From Butyrivibrio hungatei NK4A153 (lineage in GTDB: Bacteria; Bacillota; Clostridia; Lachnospirales; Lachnospiraceae): DNA of 64,000 bases. The stretch covers positions 149,071-213,070 of the forward strand of contig NZ_KE384196.1 of the NCBI RefSeq assembly GCF_000424465.1, given 5' to 3'. Positions within the stretch are counted from its first letter, which is position 1. The number at the start of each line of letters is the position of its first letter. Shown in pieces: positions 1 to 7,724 of the stretch. Under the pieces are notes generated by a model that saw only the letters and a list, made by a program, of their open reading frames with translations, had not been told where the DNA came from and searched no databases. The position numbers were made by a program, and so were the translations under genes.

Positions 1-15
1 AAATATAGTCGTAGA

Positions 16-51
16 GTGACTAAATCAGACAAAAGAGCGCTATTTAGTCAC
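16..51. repeat. 36-nt inverted repeat (left array, unit a)
   Basis: GTGACTAAAT at 16-25 pairs perfectly with ATTTAGTCAC at 42-51, leaving a 16-nt loop. Total length is 36 nt, the same as the hairpin at 90-125 and the three hairpins at 62942-63137. No gene is visible in bases 1-247 apart from repeats. Confidence 0.75.
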
Positions 52-80
52 TTGATGAAAATAGCTGTGACTTTAACATG

Positions 81-130
81 GTGAAAAAAATGACTAAACT
101 CATTAAAAGATGGTGGTTTAGTCATTTTTT
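81..130. terminator. bidirectional terminator-like hairpin beyond dapF
   Basis: A 12-bp stem (88-99 with 116-127, core TGACTAAAC/GTTTAGTCA) has an A-run on its left (84-90) and a T-run on its right (125-130), so it could terminate transcription in both directions. It lies about 120 nt past the dapF stop and is therefore the likely dapF terminator. Its 36-nt core geometry also makes it a member of the hairpin repeat family. Confidence 0.6.
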
Positions 131-170
131 GTCTGAAGCAGAATATTTTGGGGTTTATGTAAACTACAGT

Positions 171-260
171 TTCAATTAAAACTTAAAGTCGAATTATATC
201 TCAAAGTCGCATTAAATCTCAAAATCAAATTAAAACTCAAAGTCGCGTTATATCTCAATC
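171..260. repeat. five 18-bp tandem repeats across the dapF stop codon
   Basis: Five consecutive 18-bp units start at 171, 189, 207, 225 and 243, with plus-strand consensus TCGAATTAAATCTCAAAG. The last unit includes the dapF stop codon (248-250). On the minus strand every unit carries a TAA in the dapF frame at exactly 18-nt spacing (plus-strand TTA at 176, 194, 212, 230 and 248), so the gene is followed by four further in-frame stops. Confidence 0.85.
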
Positions 261-1162
261 TCACCCTCAAACACAGTAGTTGCGGGGCCTTCCATGATCA
301 CGGGAGATTCGGGCTTTTTATCCCAGGAGCACTTGATGTCGCCGCCGAGAACGTGTACGGTAACTTCCGTGTCTGTAAGACCGTTAAGTATGCAGGCAAC
401 TGTTGTGGCGCAGCAACCTGTACCGCAGGCAAGAGTCTCGCCTGTTCCGCGTTCCCAGACTCTCATGTGTACGTTGTTTTTGTCATCAATCTTTACAAAT
501 TCTGTGTTGGTGCGGTTAGGGAATGCTTTGTGATTTTCGAACAGAGGTCCGACAGCTTCAATCTCAAAAGAAGCAAGATCTTCGCCTTCAGGAAGGAATA
601 CAACGCAGTGGGGGTTACCCATTGATACGCATGTCATGTGCCATGTTTTTCCGGCAACTTCAATCGGAACATCTACAGCGAGCCTTCCGTATTTCGGTGA
701 AAGAGCTTCATGTTTTTTATTATCATTCGAAAGAAGTTCATCTGATACTGAAACAGGAACACTTGCAGCATCAAGGATCGGAGCACCCATATCAACTTTG
801 ACAGTCTCTACAAGTCCGTCGGATCCGATCTTAAGGTCGATGTATTTCTTTTTACCTGCACTTACTATTGTAAGGGTGGTCTTATCTGTGAGTTTCTTGT
901 CATAGACGTATTTTGCAACGCATCTGATGCCGTTTCCGCACATCTCAGAGCGGGAGCCGTCAGCATTGTACATTTCCATTTCAAAATCAATATCATCGTC
1001 CGCAACTGGATTTATGAAGATAATACCGTCAGAGCCGATTCCGAAGTGACGGTCTGAAACCATTTGTGCCACCTTAGATTTTTTCTCGGAAGGAACGTTT
1101 TCTTTTCCTCCGTCTACATATACATAATCGTTGCCGCAGCCGTGCATCTTGGTAAATTTCAT
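248..1162 (-). CDS. dapF: diaminopimelate epimerase
   Basis: Converts LL-diaminopimelate to meso-diaminopimelate for lysine and peptidoglycan synthesis in the cytosol. It starts MKFTKMHGCGNDYVYVDG, the typical DapF opening, and has both catalytic cysteine motifs (SEMCGNGIRC near residue 75 and ETLACGTGCCA near residue 245). At 304 residues it is about 25-30 longer than many homologues; the extra length is a charged stretch around residues 140-160. The ATG at 1162 has a GAGGT Shine-Dalgarno nearby. Its 3' end lies in an 18-bp tandem repeat. The partner enzyme gene dapL lies at 2901 on the other strand, so the two are close but not co-transcribed. Confidence 0.96.
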   Translation of the reverse strand: MKFTKMHGCGNDYVYVDGGKENVPSEKKSKVAQMVSDRHFGIGSDGIIFINPVADDDIDFEMEMYNADGSRSEMCGNGIRCVAKYVYDKKLTDKTTLTIVSAGKKKYIDLKIGSDGLVETVKVDMGAPILDAASVPVSVSDELLSNDNKKHEALSPKYGRLAVDVPIEVAGKTWHMTCVSMGNPHCVVFLPEGEDLASFEIEAVGPLFENHKAFPNRTNTEFVKIDDKNNVHMRVWERGTGETLACGTGCCATTVACILNGLTDTEVTVHVLGGDIKCSWDKKPESPVIMEGPATTVFEGEIEI

Positions 1163-1325
1163 ATTGGGTACCTCGCATTCTGTGTATTATAAAGTAAACC
1201 GCAAATGTATTGGCGCTTACTATAGTGCTATCTACATTGTATTATAAGTTCAAAAAGTATGGAATTGGTGCTTTTTATTTTGTAAACGTTGATTAGTGTG
1301 CTTTTGTGTGAAGATTGTTTATCAA

Positions 1326-1417
1326 GAGCAGTGTAGCAGTTTAAGAAAATGCGGGGCATCATCGTAAGATAGAGCAGTGTATCAATATAAGACTGAGTAG
1401 TGTATCAGTCGAAGAAA
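1326..1417. repeat. degenerate 23-bp tandem repeat, four units
   Basis: Units begin at 1326, 1349, 1372 and 1395. Three share the 20-mer pattern GAGCAGTGTATCAATATAAG with few changes. The unit at 1349 matches it at about 13 of 20 positions but keeps the register. No coding potential was seen. Confidence 0.65.
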
Positions 1418-1690
1418 GAGCTTTACTTTTTTGGATTTTTATAGTACATTTTCTCTGTTATTTGTCTTTTTTGAATAATCTAATATGATATCAGGAATGT
1501 TGCTTGTTCTTAAGCAGCTATATATTCCCACAATTATAACCTATAATGAACAAATTGTTTAAAATGTCTTTGCGTTGCCAAACTAATGAGTTTAAACGCT
1601 TTTATAAAAGCTGAACAGTGGTAATCTCATTGGCGGTTACATAATGAGAAAATTATCTGCTCGCATTTTCAGAAGCTTAGTGATGTATAA

Positions 1691-1890
1691 AGCATATAAA
1701 GTTTGAATACGCAACAGACTTATATGCTACTTGGTAAAAAAATAAAGTGAAGAGCAATAAAATGTATAGGAATTGCGGTTTTTATATGCTTTTCTGAGGT
1801 GGGAGTAAGGGAGGATAGCATATAACTTTTTTCATGCTTAGGCTTTTTATATGCCTATTGAATGTGGGAACAGAGGTGAAAAGCATATAA
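1691..1890. repeat. array of TTATATGC/GCATATAA inverted repeats
   Basis: Three hairpins use the same 8-9 bp arms: 1691-1728 (arms AGCATATAA/TTATATGCT, 36 nt between the inner 8-mers inclusive), 1782-1825 and 1847-1890 (both exactly 44 nt, arms TTATATGC/GCATATAA). The loops of the last two are purine-rich and related in composition, not identical. The array ends about 85 nt before the gene at 1976. Confidence 0.7.
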
Positions 1891-1975
1891 CAATGGCAAA
1901 TCAATTTTGAATTATATGTTTTGTGCGCTTGAATAGGGCGTAATAGGGCAAAGAAGTCTCAAAATCGGAGGAAAT

Positions 1976-2785
1976 ATGAAAAGGATAGAAGAGATAGATC
2001 AGCAGGAGCAGCTGTTGGAATTGCTTAAAAAAAGAAAAGAAATGTTGAAATACCTGATAAGCGAAAAGGAAAAGGCATTGAAATCAGCGCCGGAAGGGAC
2101 TCTCAGAGTGCTTAAAAGACCGAATGGATGGCAGTATTACCGAAGGACTGATCCAAAAGATACGAATGGTATTTACATTCCAAAGAAAAGGCAACGGACT
2201 GCGCGTGAGCTGGCGCAGAAGGGATATGACAGAAAGGTTTTGGACTTGGCAAAAGAAGAGTTGGAAGTAATTAAGCATTATGAGGACTTCATAAATACAA
2301 AATCTATTAAAGATTTATTTGCTTTAATGATGCCCGGTAGAAAGGAACTTATAACTCCGGTATTTGTTACCGACAAGGAATATATAGAAGCCTGGAGAGG
2401 GGAGATATATAAACCTATGGGCTTTGAAGGGGATATGTCGGTATATTGTTCAAATGGTGGAGTAAGACTTAGGTCCAAGTCGGAAATAATCATCGCTAAC
2501 ATGCTTGAACAATTCAAAGTTCCATATCGCTATGAATATCCGATAACACTAAAGGGGATTGGAACGGTTCGCCCGGATTTTATGTGTCTTAATATACGAA
2601 CCAGAAAAGAGTTTATATGGGAACATTTCGGAATGATGGATAACATTGCCTATGCCAATAAGAATATTGCGAAGATAAATGCTTATGAACAGAGTGGGTT
2701 TTATCAGGGGAAAAACATGATCATGACATTTGAAACTTCGCAGTATGCTATTAGCTCTTATGTAATAAAGAATATGATAGAGTAG
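1976..2785 (+). CDS. PD-(D/E)XK nuclease-like protein
   Basis: 269 residues with no signal peptide or membrane segment. The N-terminal 100 residues are lysine/glutamate-rich and helical (likely coiled coil). The C-terminal half resembles the PD-(D/E)XK nuclease fold: RSKSEIIIANML near residue 163 (helix with the first acidic residue), RPDF near 199, then FIWEHFGM near 214 with the acidic/aromatic strand, followed by a helix and a YEQSGF turn. I know this arrangement from many small Firmicutes proteins of unknown role. The ATG is preceded by GGAGGAA. It sits alone between repeat arrays and dapL. Nuclease activity is inferred from the motif spacing only. Confidence 0.6.
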   Translation: MKRIEEIDQQEQLLELLKKRKEMLKYLISEKEKALKSAPEGTLRVLKRPNGWQYYRRTDPKDTNGIYIPKKRQRTARELAQKGYDRKVLDLAKEELEVIKHYEDFINTKSIKDLFALMMPGRKELITPVFVTDKEYIEAWRGEIYKPMGFEGDMSVYCSNGGVRLRSKSEIIIANMLEQFKVPYRYEYPITLKGIGTVRPDFMCLNIRTRKEFIWEHFGMMDNIAYANKNIAKINAYEQSGFYQGKNMIMTFETSQYAISSYVIKNMIE

Positions 2786-2900
2786 TATCTTCTATAGCGA
2801 ATTGTAAATAGCTGATTTCATTCCGAAAAGAAAAATGTATACAATTATACAAAAAAGTAGTAAACTTTTTTTATATTCGCATGAAAGTGAGGACGAATCA

Positions 2901-4127
2901 ATGTTTAGACCTAACAGTGACTATTTGAAACTTCCCGGAAGCTACCTTTTTAGCACAATTGCGAAGAAGGTTAATGCTTATCAGCAGGCTAATCCGGATA
3001 AAAAAATAATCAGACTCGGAATCGGAGATGTTACACAGCCTCTTTGCCCGGCAGTAATCGAGGCGCTTCACAAGGCTGTTGACGAGCAGGCCGTAGCCGA
3101 GACATTCAGAGGATATGCTCCCGATCTTGGATATGATTTCCTTCGCCACGTAATGGCCGAGAATGATTTCAGAAGCAGAGGATGCGATATCGCCGACGAT
3201 GAGATCTTTATTTCAGATGGAGCCAAGAGCGATTCCGGCAACATTCAGGAGATCTTTTCACAGGATGCAAAGATTGCGGTTTGCGATCCCGTATATCCCG
3301 TTTACGTTGATTCTAACGTAATGGCAGGCCGTACAGGTAATTATGATGAGAATACAGGAATCTGGAGCAATGTGATCTACATGCCTTGCACAGCAGAGAA
3401 CGGATTTGCGCCTGAACTTCCCAAGGAGACACCGGATCTTATTTATCTGTGCTTCCCCAACAATCCTACAGGTAGCGCGATCACTAAGGATCAGCTTCAG
3501 GTTTGGGTTGACTACGCAAACAAAGTCGGCGCTGTTATCATATTTGATGCAGCTTACGAGGCATATATTTCAGAGGACAACGTCCCTCATTCAATCTATG
3601 AGTGTGAGGGCGCCAAGACTTGTGCTATAGAGCTCAGATCTTTTTCAAAGAACGCAGGATTTACGGGACTTCGCCTTGGAGCAACGATTATTCCTCATGA
3701 TCTTACAGTTGATTTTGAGGGCAAAAAAGTTCAGATGCACAGCCTTTGGGCAAGAAGACACGGAACAAAGTACAACGGAGCTCCTTACATCGTTCAGAGA
3801 GCCGGAGAAGCTTGCTACTCGGATGCAGGAAAGGCTCAGATAAAAGATATGGTCGCACGCTATATGAAGAATGCGAACTATATTCTTAACGGACTTAAAG
3901 AGGCAGGATACGACGTTTCAGGCGGTGTAAACTCACCTTACGTATGGCTTCGTACACCCGATAACATGACAAGCTGGGAGTTCTTTGACCACCTTCTTGA
4001 GAAGGCAAATGTGGTAGGTACACCCGGATCGGGATTTGGTCCCAGCGGAGAGCACTACTTCAGACTTACTGCTTTCGGAAGCTACGAGAACAGCGTGGAA
4101 GCGCTTGAGAGAATCAAAAAGCTCTGA
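2901..4127 (+). CDS. dapL: LL-diaminopimelate aminotransferase
   Basis: A PLP-dependent fold-type I enzyme that makes LL-diaminopimelate directly from tetrahydrodipicolinate and glutamate, bypassing the acylated DapD/N/C/E route. The protein (408 residues) has the usual length and opening (SDYLKLPGSYLFSTIAKKV). It keeps the SDGAKSD and CFPNNPTG substrate/PLP motifs and the PLP lysine in SFSKNAGFTG (about residue 250). I chose ATG 2901 because a GTGAGGA ribosome site lies 7-8 nt upstream; an upstream in-frame ATG at 2835 would add 22 residues without family support. It works together with DapF (248-1162). Confidence 0.95.
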   Translation: MFRPNSDYLKLPGSYLFSTIAKKVNAYQQANPDKKIIRLGIGDVTQPLCPAVIEALHKAVDEQAVAETFRGYAPDLGYDFLRHVMAENDFRSRGCDIADDEIFISDGAKSDSGNIQEIFSQDAKIAVCDPVYPVYVDSNVMAGRTGNYDENTGIWSNVIYMPCTAENGFAPELPKETPDLIYLCFPNNPTGSAITKDQLQVWVDYANKVGAVIIFDAAYEAYISEDNVPHSIYECEGAKTCAIELRSFSKNAGFTGLRLGATIIPHDLTVDFEGKKVQMHSLWARRHGTKYNGAPYIVQRAGEACYSDAGKAQIKDMVARYMKNANYILNGLKEAGYDVSGGVNSPYVWLRTPDNMTSWEFFDHLLEKANVVGTPGSGFGPSGEHYFRLTAFGSYENSVEALERIKKL

Positions 4128-4174
4128 TCTGTCAGGAAAAAGAGCTGCGAAAAGGAAAGGCATTATTTTTAGCA

Positions 4175-4933
4175 ATGCTCACTAAGTATTTGATAATATG
4201 CCCGCTTATCTTCATTGCGGGATTTATAGATGCGGTAGCGGGAGGCGGCGGACTTGTGTCGCTTCCCGCTTATATGATTACGGGAATTCCCGTACATAAC
4301 TGCATAGCTACCAACAAAATGAGTTCATTTATGGGAACATCGGTAACTACGGCAAAATATGCGCGAAAAGGTTTTATTCCGTGGAAGATAGGAATAGTAT
4401 GCGTTCCGTGCGCACTCGCCGGATCTGCGCTTGGAGCAAAGGCCTCACTTCTTGTTCCCGACAATATTCTTAAGACAATCCTTATGATAATCATCCCGCT
4501 CACGGGAATCTATGTTATTACACGCAAAGGAAATCTGGAAACAAATACGGTCCGTTCCGACAAAGCGGCCTTATTTATAAGTGCTTTTGTGGCTTTTTTC
4601 ATCGGTGCATACGACGGCTTCTACGGCCCCGGAACCGGTGTGTTTTTGATACTTCTTTTGACCTACTTTGCGGGAATGAAGCTTACAACAGCCAACGGAC
4701 TTACCAAAGTGATAAACTTATCCACCAATATCGCTGCACTTGTGGTGTTTCTGATCGATGGACAGGTACTTCTTCCTCTTGGTGCAGTAGCAGGCCTTTT
4801 CAACATTGCAGGCAATTATATCGGAGCTACTTGCTTTGAGAAGAACAGCTCCAAGATCGTCAAACCTGTCATGATTGCGGTATTGTCGATTTTCTTTGTT
4901 AAGCTGATGCTTGAGACGGCGTTTTTTGATTGA
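4175..4933 (+). CDS. TSUP family (TauE/SafE-like) permease
   Basis: 252 residues with eight or so hydrophobic segments. The N-terminal FIAGFIDAVAGGGGLVSLPA motif and the repeated second-half motif FIGAYDGFYGPGTGVF are diagnostic for the TSUP (sulfite/sulfonate/organic anion exporter) superfamily. The substrate cannot be read from the sequence. It follows dapL by 47 nt on the same strand and may be co-transcribed. The Shine-Dalgarno (AAGGAAAGG) is further than usual from the ATG, so the exact start is uncertain. Confidence 0.85.
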   Translation: MLTKYLIICPLIFIAGFIDAVAGGGGLVSLPAYMITGIPVHNCIATNKMSSFMGTSVTTAKYARKGFIPWKIGIVCVPCALAGSALGAKASLLVPDNILKTILMIIIPLTGIYVITRKGNLETNTVRSDKAALFISAFVAFFIGAYDGFYGPGTGVFLILLLTYFAGMKLTTANGLTKVINLSTNIAALVVFLIDGQVLLPLGAVAGLFNIAGNYIGATCFEKNSSKIVKPVMIAVLSIFFVKLMLETAFFD

Positions 4934-4952
4934 AAAGAAGTATTCTCAATTT

Positions 4953-4981
4953 TTGACACCCTACTGATAATACGATAGAAT
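4953..4981 (+). promoter_or_regulatory. sigma-70 type promoter for the SEC-C gene
   Basis: TTGACA at 4953-4958 is followed after exactly 17 nt by TAGAAT at 4976-4981. The start codon of the downstream gene lies 79 nt further. Confidence 0.75.
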
Positions 4982-5059
4982 AAATTTTACGTATAAAAGT
5001 CAGTGGCATTACTATGCCCTGATCACGAATTTTATTATGAAAAAACAGGAGTAACGGAT

Positions 5060-5566
5060 ATGGCATTATTGAAAAAATGGCATGATATGGCTTATTCAGA
5101 GACTACAGATAAGGGTACCCTCCAGAAATTATGGACAGAGTACTTCCAGAAAGAGCGCGACATCTATGCGCAGCTTTTGAAGAACCCTGATGAGGTTGTT
5201 AAGGGAACAGTTAAAGAGCTCGCAGAGAAGTACAAAGTTGACCTTATGACTATGGTTGGCTTCCTTGACGGAATCAACGACAGCCTTAAGGTGCAGAACC
5301 CTATTGAAGAGATGGAGGAGGATACTGAGGTTAACCTTGGTTTCGAGAAAGAACTCCTTTACAAGAATATGGTAAATGCCGGCGCAGACTGGCTCTACAA
5401 CCTTCCTGAATGGGAAGAGATCTTTGATGAGGATAAGAGAAAGGCCCTCTACAAAGAAGAGAAGGCTTCTCACACAATCAGAAAAGAAGTCAAGATCTAC
5501 CCCAACGATCCCTGCCCGTGCGGAAGCGGAAAGAAATACAAGAAGTGCTGCGGCAAGAACGCATAA
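5060..5566 (+). CDS. SEC-C motif protein
   Basis: 168 residues, soluble and mostly helical, ending in a SEC-C zinc-binding motif ([18 protein letters not shown]) like the tail of SecA and many accessory proteins. The first 130 residues form a helical domain of unknown role ([20 protein letters not shown] onward). ATG 5060 is preferred because AACAGGAG lies just upstream; a start at 5003 would add 19 unrelated residues. It has its own promoter and is followed by the long hairpin in front of thrS. A part in protein targeting or ribosome-associated work is possible but not shown. Confidence 0.8.
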   Translation: MALLKKWHDMAYSETTDKGTLQKLWTEYFQKERDIYAQLLKNPDEVVKGTVKELAEKYKVDLMTMVGFLDGINDSLKVQNPIEEMEEDTEVNLGFEKELLYKNMVNAGADWLYNLPEWEEIFDEDKRKALYKEEKASHTIRKEVKIYPNDPCPCGSGKKYKKCCGKNA

Positions 5567-5621
5567 TACACATTCAAAAATATAATCAATCCATTTGGGG
5601 AATGATAAAGAAGTAGTAGAT

Positions 5622-5708
5622 GGCGAAAAGGACCGCTCTGTGGTCATAAGGCAATAATGTGCAAGATTTTGCACATTATGCCGTGACCACAGAGCAGGCC
5701 TTTTCGCC
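5622..5708. repeat. 87-nt imperfect palindrome in the thrS leader
   Basis: The left half, from GGCGAAAAGG at 5622, is the near-exact reverse complement of the right half, which ends CCTTTTCGCC at 5708. A paired core of about 40 bp contains CTCTGTGGTCA/TGACCACAGAG and AATGTGCAA/TTGCACATT, with a few mismatches. No T-run follows on the plus strand, so it is not a standard terminator. It lies 53 nt before the thrS start. No T-box signature was seen. Confidence 0.85.
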
Positions 5709-5761
5709 TAACAATAAAAAAAGCATGGCTGTACCCGGTAGGTATAGCAGAAGGAGCTGAA

Positions 5762-7645
5762 ATGACAAAAGAAGAATATTTAGAAGTTTACCGCCATTCA
5801 TTGGCACACATTCTCGCTAAGGCTGTTATCGAGCTTTACGGAAAAGAAGTACAGTACGCAATCGGACCTCAGATTGATGACGGTTGCTACTACGATTTTG
5901 TACTTCCCAAGGCTGTGACACAGGATGATTTCAAGACCATCGAAGATAAGATGCGCGAGATCATCAAGAGAAGAGAAGATTTTACACGCAAGGAAGTTTC
6001 AAGAGCAGAAGCACTTGAAATGTTCAAAGACCAGAAATTCAAGACCGAGCTTATTCAGGACCTTCCTGAAGATGAGATTTTGACGGTTTACTATACAGGC
6101 GATGATTATGTTGATCTTTGCCGCGGACCTCACGTAGGTAACTCGCAGGAGCTTATGAACGCAGCTTATCAGATCAAGGCTGTTTCAGGCGCGTATTGGA
6201 GAGGTGATGAGAAGAGAGATCAGCTCTCAAGAATCTATCTCTATGCATTCCCAAGCAAGGATGAGCTTAAAAAGCACATCAAGATGATCCAGGAGGCAAT
6301 GGAGCGCGATCACAAGAAGATCGGTGCACAGCTTGACCTCTTTATGTTTGATGAGACTGCACCCGGTATGCCTTACTGGCTTCCCAGAGGCTGGAAGATG
6401 TATCAGGCACTTCTTAAATATTCAAGAGAAGTACAGGAGAGACACGGATATACAGAAATCGCAGCTCCTCTTGTAAATAATAAAAAGCTTTGGCTTATAA
6501 GCGGACACTGGGCTCATTACGTAAATAACATGTTCATGGTTCCCGGTGTTTCGGGATGGCTCAAGGCAGATGCCGAGATTCCCGGAGTTCTTGAGAATAT
6601 CAACGAACCTACAGAAGAGCCTAAGAATATTAAGATTCAGGCAGGTTCTGTTGTTTATAACCGTGAGCAGGACGACACAATGGCTGCAAAGCCTATGAAC
6701 TGCCCTAATGCGATGATGACATATAAGAGAACAAATCATTCTTATAAAGAGCTTCCTATCCGTTACAGTGAATATGATGTTCTTCATCGTAAAGAAAAGT
6801 CAGGCCAGATGAACGGTCTTTTCCGTGTTCAGGAGTTTCGTCAGGATGATGACCATACATTCGTAATGGAGTCACAGATAAAAGAAGAGATTGCCGATGT
6901 TATCGCAATCGCTGATGAGATCTACTCAACATTCGGTGTTACTTACAGAGCCGAGTTCTCAACAAGACCTGAAGACTTCATGGGTGATATTGAAGTATGG
7001 AACAGAGCAGAAGCTGCTCTTAAGGAAATCCTCGATGAGAAGTACGGCGAGGGTGGATATGAGATCAACGAAGGTGACGGTGCGTTCTACGGACCTAAGA
7101 TCGACCTTCAGATCAAGGATGCGCTCGGAAGAGAGTGGCAGTGCGGTACTGTACAGCTTGACTTCCAGCTTCCTCATAACTTTGGCCTTACATACCAGGC
7201 GCAGGACGGAACGATGCAGATGCCTGTAGTTATTCACAGAGCTATCTACGGTTCACTTGAGAGATTCATAGGTATCATTATTGAGAACTTCAAGGGAGTA
7301 TTCCCGTTCTGGCTCAGCCCTTATCAGGTTGGTATCGTACCCATCCGTGTTGAGCACAATGAGTATGCCAAGAAGGTTGAAACTGCTCTTATGAATGCAG
7401 GAATTCGTGTTGAGGCTGATTACTCAGACAACAACATGAAAGAGAAGATCAAAAAGTTCAAGAACTACAAAGACCCGTACATCATCGTTGTCGGTGATAA
7501 GGAAGCGCAGGAGAATACTGTATCTATCAATGTTCGCGGTTCCAACAAGCAGGTTCAGAATGTTCCTCTCGATGCGCTCGTTGAGATGTGCAAGAAGATG
7601 AACGAAGAACATACTCTTGAGCTTATTGACAGTTATGAGGCTTGA
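5762..7645 (+). CDS. thrS: threonyl-tRNA synthetase, no TGS domain
   Basis: Charges tRNA-Thr with threonine. The editing domain begins almost at the start (RHSLAHILAKAV at residues 10-21, with DLCRGPHV near 120). The class II catalytic core follows from about residue 200 (motif 2 FRVQEFRQDDDHTF near 357) and the anticodon-binding domain from about 525. The usual N-terminal TGS domain of about 60 residues is absent, and no in-frame upstream sequence could encode it. The total length is kept near normal by an insertion of roughly 45 residues in the core between MFMVPG and KPMNCPNAM. The start ATG has AGAAGGAG before it. The long hairpin at 5622-5708 is in the leader. Confidence 0.93.
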   Translation: MTKEEYLEVYRHSLAHILAKAVIELYGKEVQYAIGPQIDDGCYYDFVLPKAVTQDDFKTIEDKMREIIKRREDFTRKEVSRAEALEMFKDQKFKTELIQDLPEDEILTVYYTGDDYVDLCRGPHVGNSQELMNAAYQIKAVSGAYWRGDEKRDQLSRIYLYAFPSKDELKKHIKMIQEAMERDHKKIGAQLDLFMFDETAPGMPYWLPRGWKMYQALLKYSREVQERHGYTEIAAPLVNNKKLWLISGHWAHYVNNMFMVPGVSGWLKADAEIPGVLENINEPTEEPKNIKIQAGSVVYNREQDDTMAAKPMNCPNAMMTYKRTNHSYKELPIRYSEYDVLHRKEKSGQMNGLFRVQEFRQDDDHTFVMESQIKEEIADVIAIADEIYSTFGVTYRAEFSTRPEDFMGDIEVWNRAEAALKEILDEKYGEGGYEINEGDGAFYGPKIDLQIKDALGREWQCGTVQLDFQLPHNFGLTYQAQDGTMQMPVVIHRAIYGSLERFIGIIIENFKGVFPFWLSPYQVGIVPIRVEHNEYAKKVETALMNAGIRVEADYSDNNMKEKIKKFKNYKDPYIIVVGDKEAQENTVSINVRGSNKQVQNVPLDALVEMCKKMNEEHTLELIDSYEA

Positions 7646-7677
7646 TAGTTTACATTTTTGGTAAAAGATATTTTGAA

Positions 7678-7710
7678 GACCTGGCCATGTAATGTGGTCA
7701 GGTCATTTAG
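7678..7710 (+). terminator. thrS terminator-like hairpin
   Basis: GACCTGGCC (7678-7686) pairs with GGTCAGGTC (7696-7704) around a 9-nt loop and is followed by ATTTAG. The T-run is short, so termination may be partial. Confidence 0.5.
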
Positions 7711-7724
7711 TGAAACGGGGCGTC

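Larger units (their letters stand above)
1163..1975. other. repeat-rich 813-nt intergenic region
   Basis: No convincing gene was found on either strand. The region contains the dapF leader (its right-hand end), a degenerate 23-bp tandem repeat (1326-1417) and a set of GCATATAA/TTATATGC inverted repeats (1691-1890). The stretch 1420-1690 is AT-rich, with no feature I could identify. Confidence 0.7.

Noticed and set aside
16..127. CRISPR array (36-nt repeats with about 38-nt spacers)
   Set aside because: Only the arms are conserved; loops differ, the copies are too few and no cas gene is near.
2835..2900. Upstream in-frame start for dapL
   Set aside because: Adds 22 residues not seen in DapL and has no good ribosome site, whereas 2901 does.
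5567..5761. T-box leader before thrS
   Set aside because: The T-box sequence and specifier stem are absent; only the long palindrome is present.
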